Assembly (NCBI RefSeq): GCF_011290505.1 | Contig: NZ_JAANPV010000005.1 | Coordinates: 244,483 to 308,482 of the forward strand | DNA: 64,000 nt | Origin: Paenalcaligenes suwonensis | GTDB taxonomy: Bacteria > Pseudomonadota > Gammaproteobacteria > Burkholderiales > Burkholderiaceae_B | Reading direction: 5' to 3' | Part shown: positions 43,992 through 53,125 of the stretch, one piece after another | How positions within the stretch are numbered: position 1 is the first letter of the stretch | How the letters are laid out: each line of letters starts with the position of its first letter | Notes under the pieces: model-generated | Database searches by the model: none | What the model saw: the letters and a program-made list of their open reading frames with translations, nothing else | Told to the model about the DNA's origin: nothing | Translations under genes and position numbers: made by a program

Positions 43992-45359
43992 TTGTCAAAA
44001 ACAAGAATTGCAATCCTAGGCGCAGGCCCTAGCGGTTTAGCACAACTACGTGCTTTTGAAGCATTACGTAAAAAAACCAATTCTGATGATTTTCCAGAAA
44101 TTATCTGTTATGAAAAACAAAATGATATTGGCGGCATGTGGAACTACACATGGCGTACTGGCTTAGATAAAAACGGGGAACCCGTACATGGCAGCATGTA
44201 CCGTTATCTGTGGTCTAACGGCCCTAAAGAATGTCTAGAGTTTGCGGACTATAGCTTCGACCAACACTTTGGTCAGTCCATCCCGTCTTATCCGCCACGT
44301 GAAGTCCTTAAAGACTACATCATGGGACGTCTAGATAAGCGCGCATTGTTTACGTATATGCGCTTTGAGTGTCCTGTTCGTTGGGTAACCTTTGACCAAG
44401 ACACACAACGCTTTAGCGTTACCGTCATGAACCATAAAACGGGTGAGCAAGAAACCGAAGAGTTTGACTACGTCGTTGTTGCCACAGGACACTTTTCCAC
44501 CCCTAACATGCCCTACTACAAAGGTTTAGAACAGTTCCCTGGCCGTGTCTTGCATGCTCACGACTTCCGTGATGCATTAGAGTTTGAAGGGCAAAATATA
44601 TTGTTGGTAGGCGGTAGTTACTCAGCCGAAGATATAGGCTCGCAATGCTACAAGTACGGCGCCAAATCGGTCACCATCAGCCACCGTGGTGGTTCGTTTG
44701 GCTATGACTGGCCAGAGACCGTCAGCGAAAAACCGGGTTTAGAGCATATTGATGGGAACGTCGTGCACTTTAGCGATGGCACTAGCCAAGCCTTTGATGC
44801 CATTGTGATGTGTACCGGGTATATTTTCCACTTCCCATTCTTGCCCGATGAACTACGTTTAGAAACGCATAATTGTTTATACCCAGATAATCTTTATAAA
44901 GGGATTTTTTTCCAAAGCAACCCAAAACTCATTTATCTTGGTATGCAAGATCAATGGTTCACGTTTAATATGTTTGATGCACAAGCATGGTATGCGCGTG
45001 ACGTTATCATGGGAAAAATACAGCTACCTAACGAAGAAGATAGATTAAAAGATATAAATAAATGGCTACAGAATCAAGCAACCTTAAATACTGACTCTGA
45101 ATCCATTGATTTCCAGGCAAACTATATTGATGATTTAACAGGCGCCACAGATTACCCTAGCTTCCCTGTACATCAACAAGCTGAATTATTTAAAAAATGG
45201 CTTGAAGATAAAAAATCGGACATCATGGGGTTTAGAAACAAATCATATGCTTCTACTATTACTGGAACGGTAGCAGCACAATTGCCTAGACCATGGTTAG
45301 ATATTAAAGATGATTCTCTGGAAGGCTTTATGTCCTTGAAATTCAAAAAGGCCAGCTAA
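43992..45359 (+). CDS. Flavin-containing monooxygenase, trimethylamine monooxygenase (Tmm)-like
   Basis: A 455-residue class B monooxygenase. FAD motif GAGPSG is at 10-15, the FMO fingerprint FPGRVLHAHDF at 182-192 and the NADPH motif GGSYSAED at 207-214; all match bacterial Tmm, which turns trimethylamine into its N-oxide. Length and the NYTWRTG / MYRYLWSNGPKE region also fit. Other amines or sulfides could be the substrate. It starts with TTG, with ACGGAG seven bases upstream. It is a single gene with its own promoter and terminator, and no TMA methyltransferase or demethylase genes are near. Confidence 0.9.
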   Translation: MSKTRIAILGAGPSGLAQLRAFEALRKKTNSDDFPEIICYEKQNDIGGMWNYTWRTGLDKNGEPVHGSMYRYLWSNGPKECLEFADYSFDQHFGQSIPSYPPREVLKDYIMGRLDKRALFTYMRFECPVRWVTFDQDTQRFSVTVMNHKTGEQETEEFDYVVVATGHFSTPNMPYYKGLEQFPGRVLHAHDFRDALEFEGQNILLVGGSYSAEDIGSQCYKYGAKSVTISHRGGSFGYDWPETVSEKPGLEHIDGNVVHFSDGTSQAFDAIVMCTGYIFHFPFLPDELRLETHNCLYPDNLYKGIFFQSNPKLIYLGMQDQWFTFNMFDAQAWYARDVIMGKIQLPNEEDRLKDINKWLQNQATLNTDSESIDFQANYIDDLTGATDYPSFPVHQQAELFKKWLEDKKSDIMGFRNKSYASTITGTVAAQLPRPWLDIKDDSLEGFMSLKFKKAS

Positions 45360-45433
45360 GCGCCTTTAGCAATAGCTTAGGCTGTAATTCTAGGCTCATT
45401 ACTATAACGCCTTAACAGCCAAACACTTCACAC

Positions 45434-45470
45434 AAAAGAACGAGATGCCCTCCAAGCGTCTCGTTCTTTT
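45434..45470 (+). terminator. Terminator after the monooxygenase gene
   Basis: A 12-bp stem AAAAGAACGAGA/TCTCGTTCTTTT with a 13-base loop is followed by more T. The remaining 170 bases to the HSP90-like gene hold no recognisable gene. Confidence 0.85.
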
Positions 45471-45642
45471 TTCTCTCTCGCCCTCCCAATTGAAGCAACA
45501 TGAACGAGGTCAGCCCCCCCCATACAGACGGGTGAATTGCGCCTATTTAAAATCTCAAATTACGTCAACGTGCTTGTTATTTCAATGGCTACTCTCTAGG
45601 ATGATGAAGTTTCTTATTCGTCCAAATACTTGAGTCCCCTAC

Positions 45643-47469
45643 ATGAACCAAGAAAGCCGCTTCCAAGTCAACCTTGCAGGCATGATTGATATTCTGTCCA
45701 ACCACTTGTACAGCGACCAAAACGTCTATATCCGTGAACTATTACAAAACGGTACCGATGCCATTCGCGCCCGTAAATTGTGGGACAGTGCATTTGAAGC
45801 AGGCGAGATCAACGTAGAGCTACAACAAGACCAAGTCTCTAACCACAAAACCCTAGTATTTTCTGACAACGGTATTGGTTTAACGGCTAATGAAATCGAA
45901 ATCTTTTTAGCCACGATCGCCAGCTCATCCAAAGGTGAAAAGAATTTTGGTGCTAGCAACGAGCAAAGCTTTATTGGCCGTTTCGGCATAGGCTTATTAT
46001 CGTGCTTTGTGGTGACCACCCAAATTCGCTTAATCACTCATTCAGCCAAAACAGGCACGGTACTTGAGTGGAACGGCAAAGGTGATGGCACCTATGACAT
46101 CCATGAACTATCGCAAGAAGCGCGACCAGAGGTAGGCACAACCGTCTACTTAACCTACAAAGCAGAGATCGCCGCGGAGAGCTTTGCTGAATTGCACCGC
46201 ACTATCCGTGAATGCCTGTTTCAATATGGTGCCTGCTTAGAGGTGCCTATCTACCTTCAAGACCAACGCGCGCGCCTATGGATAAACGAACACAGTAATA
46301 AAGTAGGTAGCTTGGCCGATCTGCAAGCGTTGAACCCTAACGAGATTCTGCAATTTGGACGTCTACTTTTTGGTGCAGACGACATGCGATCTCTGCAAGA
46401 CTACTTCATCTTACATAATGAAAGCGGCGATACCTTTGCCGTCGCATATGTCATTCCTTTTGCCGTCAGCACCCACGCACGCAAACTACATCGCGCCTAC
46501 TTAAACCGCATGTTCGTGAGTGATGCCATAGAGGAAGTTATGCCTGAGTGGGCGTTTTTCACGCGCACCGTCATCTGGACCAAAGAGCTACAACCCGTGG
46601 CCTCACGCGAGGCGTTTTACCAGAATGAAGCGCTAGATCGAGTCAGCCAAGAGCTTGGAGCATCGCTGAAACAGAAAATCAAAGCCATGCCAGAAAAGCA
46701 ATTGCAACGCTTACTTAACACCCACTATCTGGCCTTCAAAGCCCTTGCATGCGAAGACAGCGAGTTGCTGCAGTTTATTTACCCCCATCTGAATTTCCGC
46801 ACCTTAAATGGCGAGGAAAACCTGCAAACGCTGCTCTCTCGTTCAGAGGTGGTCTATTACACCCAAAGCGTGGATGAGTTTCGCCAAATTGCTGACGTAG
46901 CACGCGCACAGCAAATGCCCCTGATTAACGGCGGCTATGCTTATGACTCCTCTATCCTCAGACACCTGAACAGCATCCTGGGACACGATGTCTTCAAGCT
47001 CTTCCAAGCCGAAGACGTAGAGTTTGCATTCCAACCACTCTTCCCTGAAGAAGAACGTGCTTTTTCCGATTTGCTAGCCGGCCTTAATGAACGCATGAAG
47101 GCCTATCAGTTAGAGGTCGTGCTCAACTACTTCAGCCCCCACGACATCCCTATGCTCTACATCTGCAGTCAAAAAAACCAAGCAGAACGTGAGTTAGGTC
47201 GCGTTGCAGAGGCCAGCAACGATTTATTTGGTGGCATTTTAGGCAGCTTACAAGAAGACAAAAATGAGCCGCTCGCACAGTTGTACTTAAACTTCCACAA
47301 CGAGGTAGTGCAATCGGTATTTTGCTCAGGGAGAAGCGTAGAAACCATCACCAGCGTGATCGAGGTTTTGTACGTACAAGCCTTGTTGATGGGGCACTAC
47401 CCACTGAAAAAAGACGAAATCGCGTTGATGAACAAGGGCTTGCTGCACATCATCAAAGCTATGAAATAA
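45643..47469 (+). CDS. Non-canonical HSP90-family protein
   Basis: A 608-residue protein. The N-terminal GHKL ATPase has its Bergerat motifs: E32 and N36 in YIRELLQNGTDAI, DNGIG at 75-79, SSSKG at 94-98 and IGRFGIG at 111-117. The middle domain keeps HSP90-like NRMFVSDAIEEVMPEWAFFTRTVIW and LQPVASREAF. The C-terminal third is not like HtpG, so it is a paralogue rather than the housekeeping chaperone. E32 is the residue needed for ATP hydrolysis, so activity is expected. The next gene, 57 bases on, encodes a helical-repeat protein that is probably its partner. Confidence 0.88.
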   Translation: MNQESRFQVNLAGMIDILSNHLYSDQNVYIRELLQNGTDAIRARKLWDSAFEAGEINVELQQDQVSNHKTLVFSDNGIGLTANEIEIFLATIASSSKGEKNFGASNEQSFIGRFGIGLLSCFVVTTQIRLITHSAKTGTVLEWNGKGDGTYDIHELSQEARPEVGTTVYLTYKAEIAAESFAELHRTIRECLFQYGACLEVPIYLQDQRARLWINEHSNKVGSLADLQALNPNEILQFGRLLFGADDMRSLQDYFILHNESGDTFAVAYVIPFAVSTHARKLHRAYLNRMFVSDAIEEVMPEWAFFTRTVIWTKELQPVASREAFYQNEALDRVSQELGASLKQKIKAMPEKQLQRLLNTHYLAFKALACEDSELLQFIYPHLNFRTLNGEENLQTLLSRSEVVYYTQSVDEFRQIADVARAQQMPLINGGYAYDSSILRHLNSILGHDVFKLFQAEDVEFAFQPLFPEEERAFSDLLAGLNERMKAYQLEVVLNYFSPHDIPMLYICSQKNQAERELGRVAEASNDLFGGILGSLQEDKNEPLAQLYLNFHNEVVQSVFCSGRSVETITSVIEVLYVQALLMGHYPLKKDEIALMNKGLLHIIKAMK

Positions 47470-47526
47470 AACACTAGGACTGGCAGAGCCTACCTCTGCC
47501 AGTCTGCACTGCAAAGGAATACATAT

Positions 47527-48546
47527 ATGAATGCTCAAGATTACATAGAACAAGCCTACGAGGTTGGTGAAAACAGCGTAGAAGGCGTGCGCCTACTTGA
47601 ACAAGCCATGAAAGCTGCTGACGCTGAAAATGATGTAGAAACCGGCTACGAAGCACGCGAAATGCTGATGGATGCGACCTACACCTTAGGCATGCCCAAA
47701 AAGCAATTATTAGCGTTTGCATGGATGATCAAACAGTTTGAAGCTAAAGAGATCTACATAGACGAAGACGATCTCATGTGGAAATACAAATGGGTAGCGT
47801 TAAGCATTGTAGATTTCCCCGAAATTTCTAAGGCTCAAATCGACCACTTGCTGGAAGATATGAAGCAGAAATATCAGGGCTTTCAATACTCGTTAAAACC
47901 CTATTACAAAATTCGCACCATGGTGGCGATGAGCATGGGCGAACCCGAAGAAGTACTACACTTACGTGCAAAATGGCTAGCCGCCAAAAAAGATCACATG
48001 AATGACTGCGCCGCCTGCGAAACCAACGATGAAGTGCACTTTCAGTTCTACCATAGCAATTACCAAGAAGCGGTAGATAAAGCTAAGCCCTTGATCTCAG
48101 GCAGACAACGATGCGGCGAAGTACCCCACCTCACCAATGGGATGTTGGCCTTATCCTTTTGGCACTTAGGTGATCAGGAAGCCGCAAAAGAACGCTTTCA
48201 AAAAGGCTATAAACTCACCAAAGACGAAGTTGAGTTCTTAAACACCAATGCCGATTTCATACTCTACTTGATAGCGAGCCAGCAGTGGCAAGAGGCAGAG
48301 AAAATCGCTAAGAACGAGCTCAAAACCTTACCCAAAAGCGAAAACAAATTCCGCCAATTCCGCCTTTATGCGGCCGTAGCTGTGCTGCTACAGGCGGCAA
48401 AAAAACAGGGGCTAGCAATGAGTGTAGGTATGGAATTAGACGAAGCGTTGCAACATGCCCAACAAGCAGCCCAAGCTTTTGACAATAGAAATGGCAATAC
48501 CTTCTACCAACAACAGTTGGCAGCGCAATTAGCGCAGTACAGCTAA
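47527..48546 (+). CDS. TPR-like helical-repeat protein, partner of the HSP90-like protein
   Basis: A 339-residue soluble, almost wholly helical protein. Helix pairs such as SVEGVRLLEQAMKAADAENDVETGYEAREML and AALSFW-type LALSFWHLGDQEAAKERFQKGYKLTKDEVEFL look like degenerate tetratricopeptide repeats, but no repeat fits the consensus well. A CAAC pair is at about residues 161-164. SD AAAGGA is well placed. TPR proteins are common HSP90 co-chaperones, so a role in client binding is reasonable inference. Confidence 0.72.
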   Translation: MNAQDYIEQAYEVGENSVEGVRLLEQAMKAADAENDVETGYEAREMLMDATYTLGMPKKQLLAFAWMIKQFEAKEIYIDEDDLMWKYKWVALSIVDFPEISKAQIDHLLEDMKQKYQGFQYSLKPYYKIRTMVAMSMGEPEEVLHLRAKWLAAKKDHMNDCAACETNDEVHFQFYHSNYQEAVDKAKPLISGRQRCGEVPHLTNGMLALSFWHLGDQEAAKERFQKGYKLTKDEVEFLNTNADFILYLIASQQWQEAEKIAKNELKTLPKSENKFRQFRLYAAVAVLLQAAKKQGLAMSVGMELDEALQHAQQAAQAFDNRNGNTFYQQQLAAQLAQYS

Positions 48547-48648
48547 AGGGAGGTATGTTTTTGTAGGGATAGTGCGCTTGCCGGAACAAAACACCGTCAA
48601 ATCATGAGCATTGGCATCAGTGGGAGCATTTACCAGCTCTCAGCTAAC

Positions 48649-48694
48649 AACACCCCATAACGCTGTCTTAAACAGTCATTCCTGGGGTGTTTTC
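48649..48694 (+). terminator. Terminator after the HSP90-like pair
   Basis: AACACCCCA and TGGGGTGTT pair as the outer stem, CTGT/ACAG pair inside, and TTTT follows. The next gene is convergent. Confidence 0.65.
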
Positions 48695-48705
48695 CTATAT
48701 GTACG

Positions 48706-49038
48706 CTATAGTGCTGATGTCCCCTGCAAACAGGCAGTTTGCCATTGGCTCTTGAATTCCTTGACCAGTTCAGTTTTTCGCAAACCACTGTCTTCTATTG
48801 CAGTGTCATACGCATTTTGCACCATCACCTCAAATAACTCTGTTATATCAGGCTCGCCCTCCACCTGAACTTTGGCGAGCACAGGCTCCCTAGCCGTACC
48901 ATTTTGCCTTGCTTGCATTATGGATGCTGCTACCTCGGCAACAATTTCGCATCGATCCTCTACCGTGAGTGCCGCTGCCGTCGTGACTTGCATCACGCCC
49001 CAAATTGCACATAGTCCTGCTAGGTATTTTATTTTCAT
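48706..49038 (-). CDS. Small secreted protein of unknown function
   Basis: A 110-residue protein with a clear Sec signal, MKIKYLAGLCAIWGVMQVTTAAA, and a mature part of about 87 residues containing two cysteines (one near each end: DRCEIV and QTACLQ) that could form a disulfide. No family was recognised. The ATG at 49038 is used. It stands alone, convergent to the HSP90-like operon. Confidence 0.65.
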   Translation of the reverse strand: MKIKYLAGLCAIWGVMQVTTAAALTVEDRCEIVAEVAASIMQARQNGTAREPVLAKVQVEGEPDITELFEVMVQNAYDTAIEDSGLRKTELVKEFKSQWQTACLQGTSAL

Positions 49039-49176
49039 GTTCAAGCGAAATTTTTAGATTCATTCATGACACATCAAGCATCTAATAGTGAAGTTCTTGC
49101 TATTATGCGGTCTAGGTGGCTTTTTTTAGTGTACGCCATTTCGATGTGAATAGATCTAACGCGACGCAGCCTGTCA

Positions 49177-49212
49177 CCAAAAACAAAAACGCCAATCCAC
49201 GAGGACTGGCGT
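49177..49212 (-). terminator. Terminator of tRNA-Thr
   Basis: On the minus strand ACGCCAGTCC pairs with GGATTGGCGT (one mismatch) across a 4-base loop and is followed by GTTTTTG runs. It begins 18 bases after the tRNA 3' end. Confidence 0.75.
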
Positions 49213-49229
49213 AAGTGATTGAATGTAGA

Positions 49230-49305
49230 TGGTGCCGCTTACCGGAGTCGAACTGGTGACCTTTTCATTACGAATGAACTGCTCTACCAACTGAGCTAAA
49301 GCGGC
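49230..49305 (-). tRNA. tRNA-Thr (CGT)
   Basis: A 76-nt minus-strand cloverleaf with encoded CCA. The acceptor arms GCCGCTT/AAGCGGC pair perfectly. The anticodon CGT (complement of 49270-49272) lies in the loop TTCGTAA, and the T-loop GTTCGACTC is present. Confidence 0.96.
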
Positions 49306-49391
49306 ACGGTGCGTTTGTACACAACAAAAATTATAATGCCATCATCTGAGCTTGTAAATTTAGCTTTCCTTCCTTTTTTACGAGGCGCATC

Positions 49392-49757
49392 ATGAGTGCA
49401 AAATGGATTCTTATCATCGCGGCCTTTCTGCCGTTTTTGGCGGCCGTCAGTGCCAAAGTTGGGGGCAAAGGTTTTCAGAACCATACTCCACGTGAATGGT
49501 TAGCCAAACAAGAAGGCTGGCGCGCCCGTGCTAACGCAGCACAAGCCAATACCTTTGAAGCCCTCCCCTTCTTTTTTGCAGCCTTCCTCTATGCGCTTTT
49601 TCAGCCTGTTGTTCCTGAGTTAGTCATGAAACTGGGATGGGCCTGGGTAATCTTGCGCGTTGCCTACATTTACCTGTACATTCGCGACCTGTCGTCATTA
49701 CGTAGCCTGATCTGGTTTGCTGCGTTTGGCGTAAACATCAGCCTGCTTTTTGTATAA
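49392..49757 (+). CDS. MAPEG-family membrane protein
   Basis: A 121-residue, 4-helix protein. Between helices 1 and 2 it has REWLAKQEGWRARANAAQANTFEALPFFFAAFLYA, the MAPEG pattern with the conserved N-x-x-E. Eukaryotic members conjugate glutathione; bacterial ones of this short type are mostly untested. SD GAGG precedes the ATG. It is a single gene. Confidence 0.85.
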   Translation: MSAKWILIIAAFLPFLAAVSAKVGGKGFQNHTPREWLAKQEGWRARANAAQANTFEALPFFFAAFLYALFQPVVPELVMKLGWAWVILRVAYIYLYIRDLSSLRSLIWFAAFGVNISLLFV

Positions 49758-49764
49758 GTCCCGT

Positions 49765-51213
49765 TTAGGATGAGGCCAGCATTTCCCTGACCTTTTCCCC
49801 TACACGAGCAAAACCTGCTCTATAGCGCTCATCTACCGGGTTACAGCACGAGATACGCACAGCATTGCTGAATCTACCGCTGGCCGAATACATACGCCCC
49901 GGAATTACACTGATTTTTTCACGCAGCAACTGTTGATACAACACGTAGCTATCAATGCTCTCTGGCAACTCTAACCAAAACAAATAGCCGCCATCAGGCT
50001 TAGTCGCCTTTGTACCCTCAGGAAAATACTCAGCAATCAGCGCTTGCGTAGTGTTCATATTCTTAGCGTAGTTTTTACGTAATTTACGCAAATGGTGATC
50101 ATAGCCACCTGCCTCTAAAAACACCCCTAACGTCTCGGATAACAACTGCGACTCTGCTATGGAATACAGACTTTTTAGCTGACGTATTTTTTTATTAAAG
50201 CGTGTACTGTGTACCCAACCTATACGAAAGTCAGGCGCTAAGGTTTTACTAAAGCTAGAACAAAAAATTACCCAACCATCATCATCCATAGACTGTACGG
50301 CAGGTAGTGCACCTTGGCTTTGCAGTTCGGCATACAAGCCATCTTCTATCAACGGGATCTGATACTGATTCACTAAGGCTGCTAATTTCTTCTTGGCCAC
50401 TAAAGGCATACTACACCCCAAGGGGTTGTGCAAATTGGGCATACAAATCAGGGCTTGCAGCTGTTTTTCTGCTAACAACGGCTCTATCTCATCCACACAC
50501 AACCCTGTTTCCGCATGGGTAGGCAACTCCACCAACTTAAGCCCTAGCTCATTTAATAAAGGGATTAAATAAAAGTATGTTGGTGACTCCACGCCAATAC
50601 TGTCACCCGGCTTAGTGACGGCACGCAACGCTAAGTTAATAGCCTCCATACAGCCATGAGTTAAACAAATATTTTTCTCATGGCTTAGCACGCCCAGATT
50701 CAGCATACGCCGCGAGATTTGTCTACGTAAGGTCAGACTACCTGGCGGTAAGGCATAACTGGACAGCAACGACGCTTGCTGGCGTACCAGCCTGCTCATG
50801 ATGCGCCCCAGCTTTTCCCTAGGAAATAGATCCGAGTTCTTATCAGGGCATGCTAAGGATAGATTCAAAAAAGAAGGGTCTTGCTGCATCACAAACGCTT
50901 GCTCTATGAGCCCCAGCACCGATTCTGGTGAGGTAACCTCCTCTGCTCCTAGCTCGAAAGTACGCAATAAACTAGGCAACTGATTCTTCACCACAAACCC
51001 AGACTGCGGTCGCGCCTCGATTAAGCCTTGATCCTCTAATGAGCGATACGCAGCAATAACAGTGTTGATGCTTACATTATAGTTTTGCGCTGATTGGCGA
51101 ATGGATGGCAATGCCCCACCAGCATTGAACACACCTTTCTCTATAGCGTGTTTTAACCCCTCTGCTAACCGCAGATAACGAGGCTGTGAAGATATGGGTA
51201 GTAACTCTGGCAT
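49765..51213 (-). CDS. MocR-type regulator: GntR HTH fused to a PLP aminotransferase fold
   Basis: A 482-residue MocR/PdxR-family protein. The N-terminal winged helix (about 10-70) has YLRLAEGLKHAIEKGVFNAGGALPSIRQSAQNYNVSINTVIAAYRSLEDQGLI. The remainder is a fold-type I aminotransferase with MPNLHNPLGCSMP, EDGLYAEL and the PLP lysine in FCSSFSKTLAPDFRIGWV. Such proteins sense PLP or amino acids. The ATG at 51213 is used. It is divergent from a LysE-family exporter (135 bases), its likely target. Confidence 0.93.
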   Translation of the reverse strand: MPELLPISSQPRYLRLAEGLKHAIEKGVFNAGGALPSIRQSAQNYNVSINTVIAAYRSLEDQGLIEARPQSGFVVKNQLPSLLRTFELGAEEVTSPESVLGLIEQAFVMQQDPSFLNLSLACPDKNSDLFPREKLGRIMSRLVRQQASLLSSYALPPGSLTLRRQISRRMLNLGVLSHEKNICLTHGCMEAINLALRAVTKPGDSIGVESPTYFYLIPLLNELGLKLVELPTHAETGLCVDEIEPLLAEKQLQALICMPNLHNPLGCSMPLVAKKKLAALVNQYQIPLIEDGLYAELQSQGALPAVQSMDDDGWVIFCSSFSKTLAPDFRIGWVHSTRFNKKIRQLKSLYSIAESQLLSETLGVFLEAGGYDHHLRKLRKNYAKNMNTTQALIAEYFPEGTKATKPDGGYLFWLELPESIDSYVLYQQLLREKISVIPGRMYSASGRFSNAVRISCCNPVDERYRAGFARVGEKVREMLASS

Positions 51214-51347
51214 AGCGATCTCTAGTATCAAAAACAGCAACCCTTAAACTGTACCCATCATAATTGATAATTTCTGAGCCTGTACCTATTTTTGTGCCTG
51301 CTTTACGCTGATATCTCTTTATTCATTTTCATCTAGCCCGAAACACC

Positions 51348-51965
51348 ATGATAAACCCCGCACTCATCAGCTACGTTGCCGTTATGTCGGTAACCCCCGG
51401 CCCTAATAATTTACTGTTAGCGACGTCAGGCGTGAACTTTGGTTTTAAACGTACCTTGCCAATGAGCTTAGGCATTAGCTTAGGAGCCGGCTTGCAGTGC
51501 TTTATTACCATGCAAGCTCTGGGCATAATGATGCAATGGCTAGGCCAAATGCGGCTACCATTGGCATTAGCAGGCTGTGTGTATTTGTTATGGCTATCTT
51601 GGAAAATTTACCAATCTAGTGCCCCAGAATCCAAAAAGAAAAGCCAACCTTTTACATTCATACAAATGGCGGCTTTCCAATGGGTAAATCCAAAGGCTTG
51701 GATTATGGCCATTAACACTGCCCTACTTTTTGGCACACAAGACAGCGCACAAGTGTTCAGCCATAACCTACAAGTCTCACTGCTGTATATAGTGACTAAC
51801 TTTCCTTGCATTTTAGTCTGGGTCATTATGGGTGACCGCTTACGACAGCTCTTACAAAGCCCTGCTTATCTACGCCTATTTAACGTATCTATGGCGCTAA
51901 TTATGGGCCTCACAGCACTATGGCTAGCCGGCGAAGAACTTCTCACCGCCTATAGAGCCGTGTAA
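51348..51965 (+). CDS. LysE/RhtB-family amino acid exporter
   Basis: A 205-residue, 6-helix exporter. VAVMSVTPGPNNLLLATSGVNFGFKRTLPMSLGISLG is the family's N-terminal motif, including the conserved TPGPN, and FQWVNPKAWIMA lies in the middle. It exports an amino acid or analogue; the divergent MocR protein probably switches it on. Confidence 0.92.
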   Translation: MINPALISYVAVMSVTPGPNNLLLATSGVNFGFKRTLPMSLGISLGAGLQCFITMQALGIMMQWLGQMRLPLALAGCVYLLWLSWKIYQSSAPESKKKSQPFTFIQMAAFQWVNPKAWIMAINTALLFGTQDSAQVFSHNLQVSLLYIVTNFPCILVWVIMGDRLRQLLQSPAYLRLFNVSMALIMGLTALWLAGEELLTAYRAV

Positions 51966-52152
51966 CTGCTATTCGCGATGAAAGCTCCTGCATTGTTTAA
52001 ACAGTTCAACGAATGGACATTGCATGGAATAATCCTCTTTATTACAACATCTATCACTCTTTCTTTATATACAGCCATCGCCTGCTAGGTAGAAAACACA
52101 CTCTGTCATAAGATGAATAAGATTGTTCTCTTTCCTAGCTGGCTGTATCTGC

Positions 52153-53073
52153 ATGAACTCCCCACTTCCTTTTAAACGTCATATCGCCATTCCTATTTTG
52201 CTAGGATTAGGCACAGGCTTTGCCACTAACCACGTTTCAGCACGTATTGCGTTTGACCATGGTGCAGGCTTATTAACTGCCATTTTATGGCGCTCAGGCA
52301 TGAGCTTAATTTGCCTTACGCTCTTGTTATTGTGGCAACGCCATTCATTGCGCTTTGAGCGCAAGCTATGGCCGTGGCAACTAACCTTAGGCTTATTGGT
52401 CGCTTTTCAAAGCTTCTGTATTTTTTCGGCTGTGGCACGCATACCTGTGGGCATTGCCTTACTAGTCGCCAACACATTCCCTATTCTACTGGCGTTACTG
52501 AACTGGGCAGTCAGCGGTAAACGTCCCTCTAAAGCCTCGGTTGTCATTATGGGGATGATCTTATTTGGACTGATCTGGGTGCTGGATGCGCCTATGTGGT
52601 TCATGAACAGCGAACAACTTAGCAGCACTTGGTTTTTGGGCCTGCTTTTTGCCTTTGGGGCCGCAACCTGCTTTGCCTTTATTTTGTGGATTAGCGAAAA
52701 CCGTTTAGCCAATTTATATGGCCCTGTGCGCAGCTTTTACACCATTGGCATCGTATTCTTTAGTATGTTGGGGCTTAGCTTTACCGGTGTCCTAGAAGGC
52801 GGCACAGCCTTGCCTGTCGATGCTGCGGGCTGGTTCTCATTAATCGCTGTGGGCTTCTTCTATAGTTGTGCATTTATAGGCTTGTTTGTACTAACACCTA
52901 GACTAAACCTTAGTCAAAATGCTCCAGCCTTAAATATTGAACCGGTAGCATCACTCATATTGGCGTGGATACTGCTAGAGCAAAGCCTAAACGGTAGACA
53001 AATATTTGGTAGCGCTATGGTGGTGACGGGCATTATTGCATTGGCGTCAGTGCATAGAAGTAAGCGGTCTTAA
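52153..53073 (+). CDS. EamA/DMT-family transporter
   Basis: A 306-residue, 10-helix protein in two EamA halves (FATNHVSARIAFDHGAGLLTAILWRSGMSLI and the closing NIEPVASLILAWILLEQSLNGRQIFGSAMVVTGIIAL). The PVASLxLAW and Q-x-x-G pattern is typical of the last repeat. The ATG at 52153 is preferred over a TTG ten codons upstream, though no strong SD is present. It is not closely like the EamA protein at 507-1415. The substrate is unknown. The 187 bases before it show nothing else. Confidence 0.87.
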   Translation: MNSPLPFKRHIAIPILLGLGTGFATNHVSARIAFDHGAGLLTAILWRSGMSLICLTLLLLWQRHSLRFERKLWPWQLTLGLLVAFQSFCIFSAVARIPVGIALLVANTFPILLALLNWAVSGKRPSKASVVIMGMILFGLIWVLDAPMWFMNSEQLSSTWFLGLLFAFGAATCFAFILWISENRLANLYGPVRSFYTIGIVFFSMLGLSFTGVLEGGTALPVDAAGWFSLIAVGFFYSCAFIGLFVLTPRLNLSQNAPALNIEPVASLILAWILLEQSLNGRQIFGSAMVVTGIIALASVHRSKRS

Positions 53074-53125
53074 AATCTAGGCATATGAAGCCCACTCGCT
53101 AATACACTACACTAGACAAGTGGGC

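Noticed and set aside
45490..45525. A sigma-32 type promoter (TTGAAG ... CCCCATAC) before the HSP90-like gene
   Set aside because: The spacer is 22 bases, longer than heat-shock promoters use, and the -35 match is partial.
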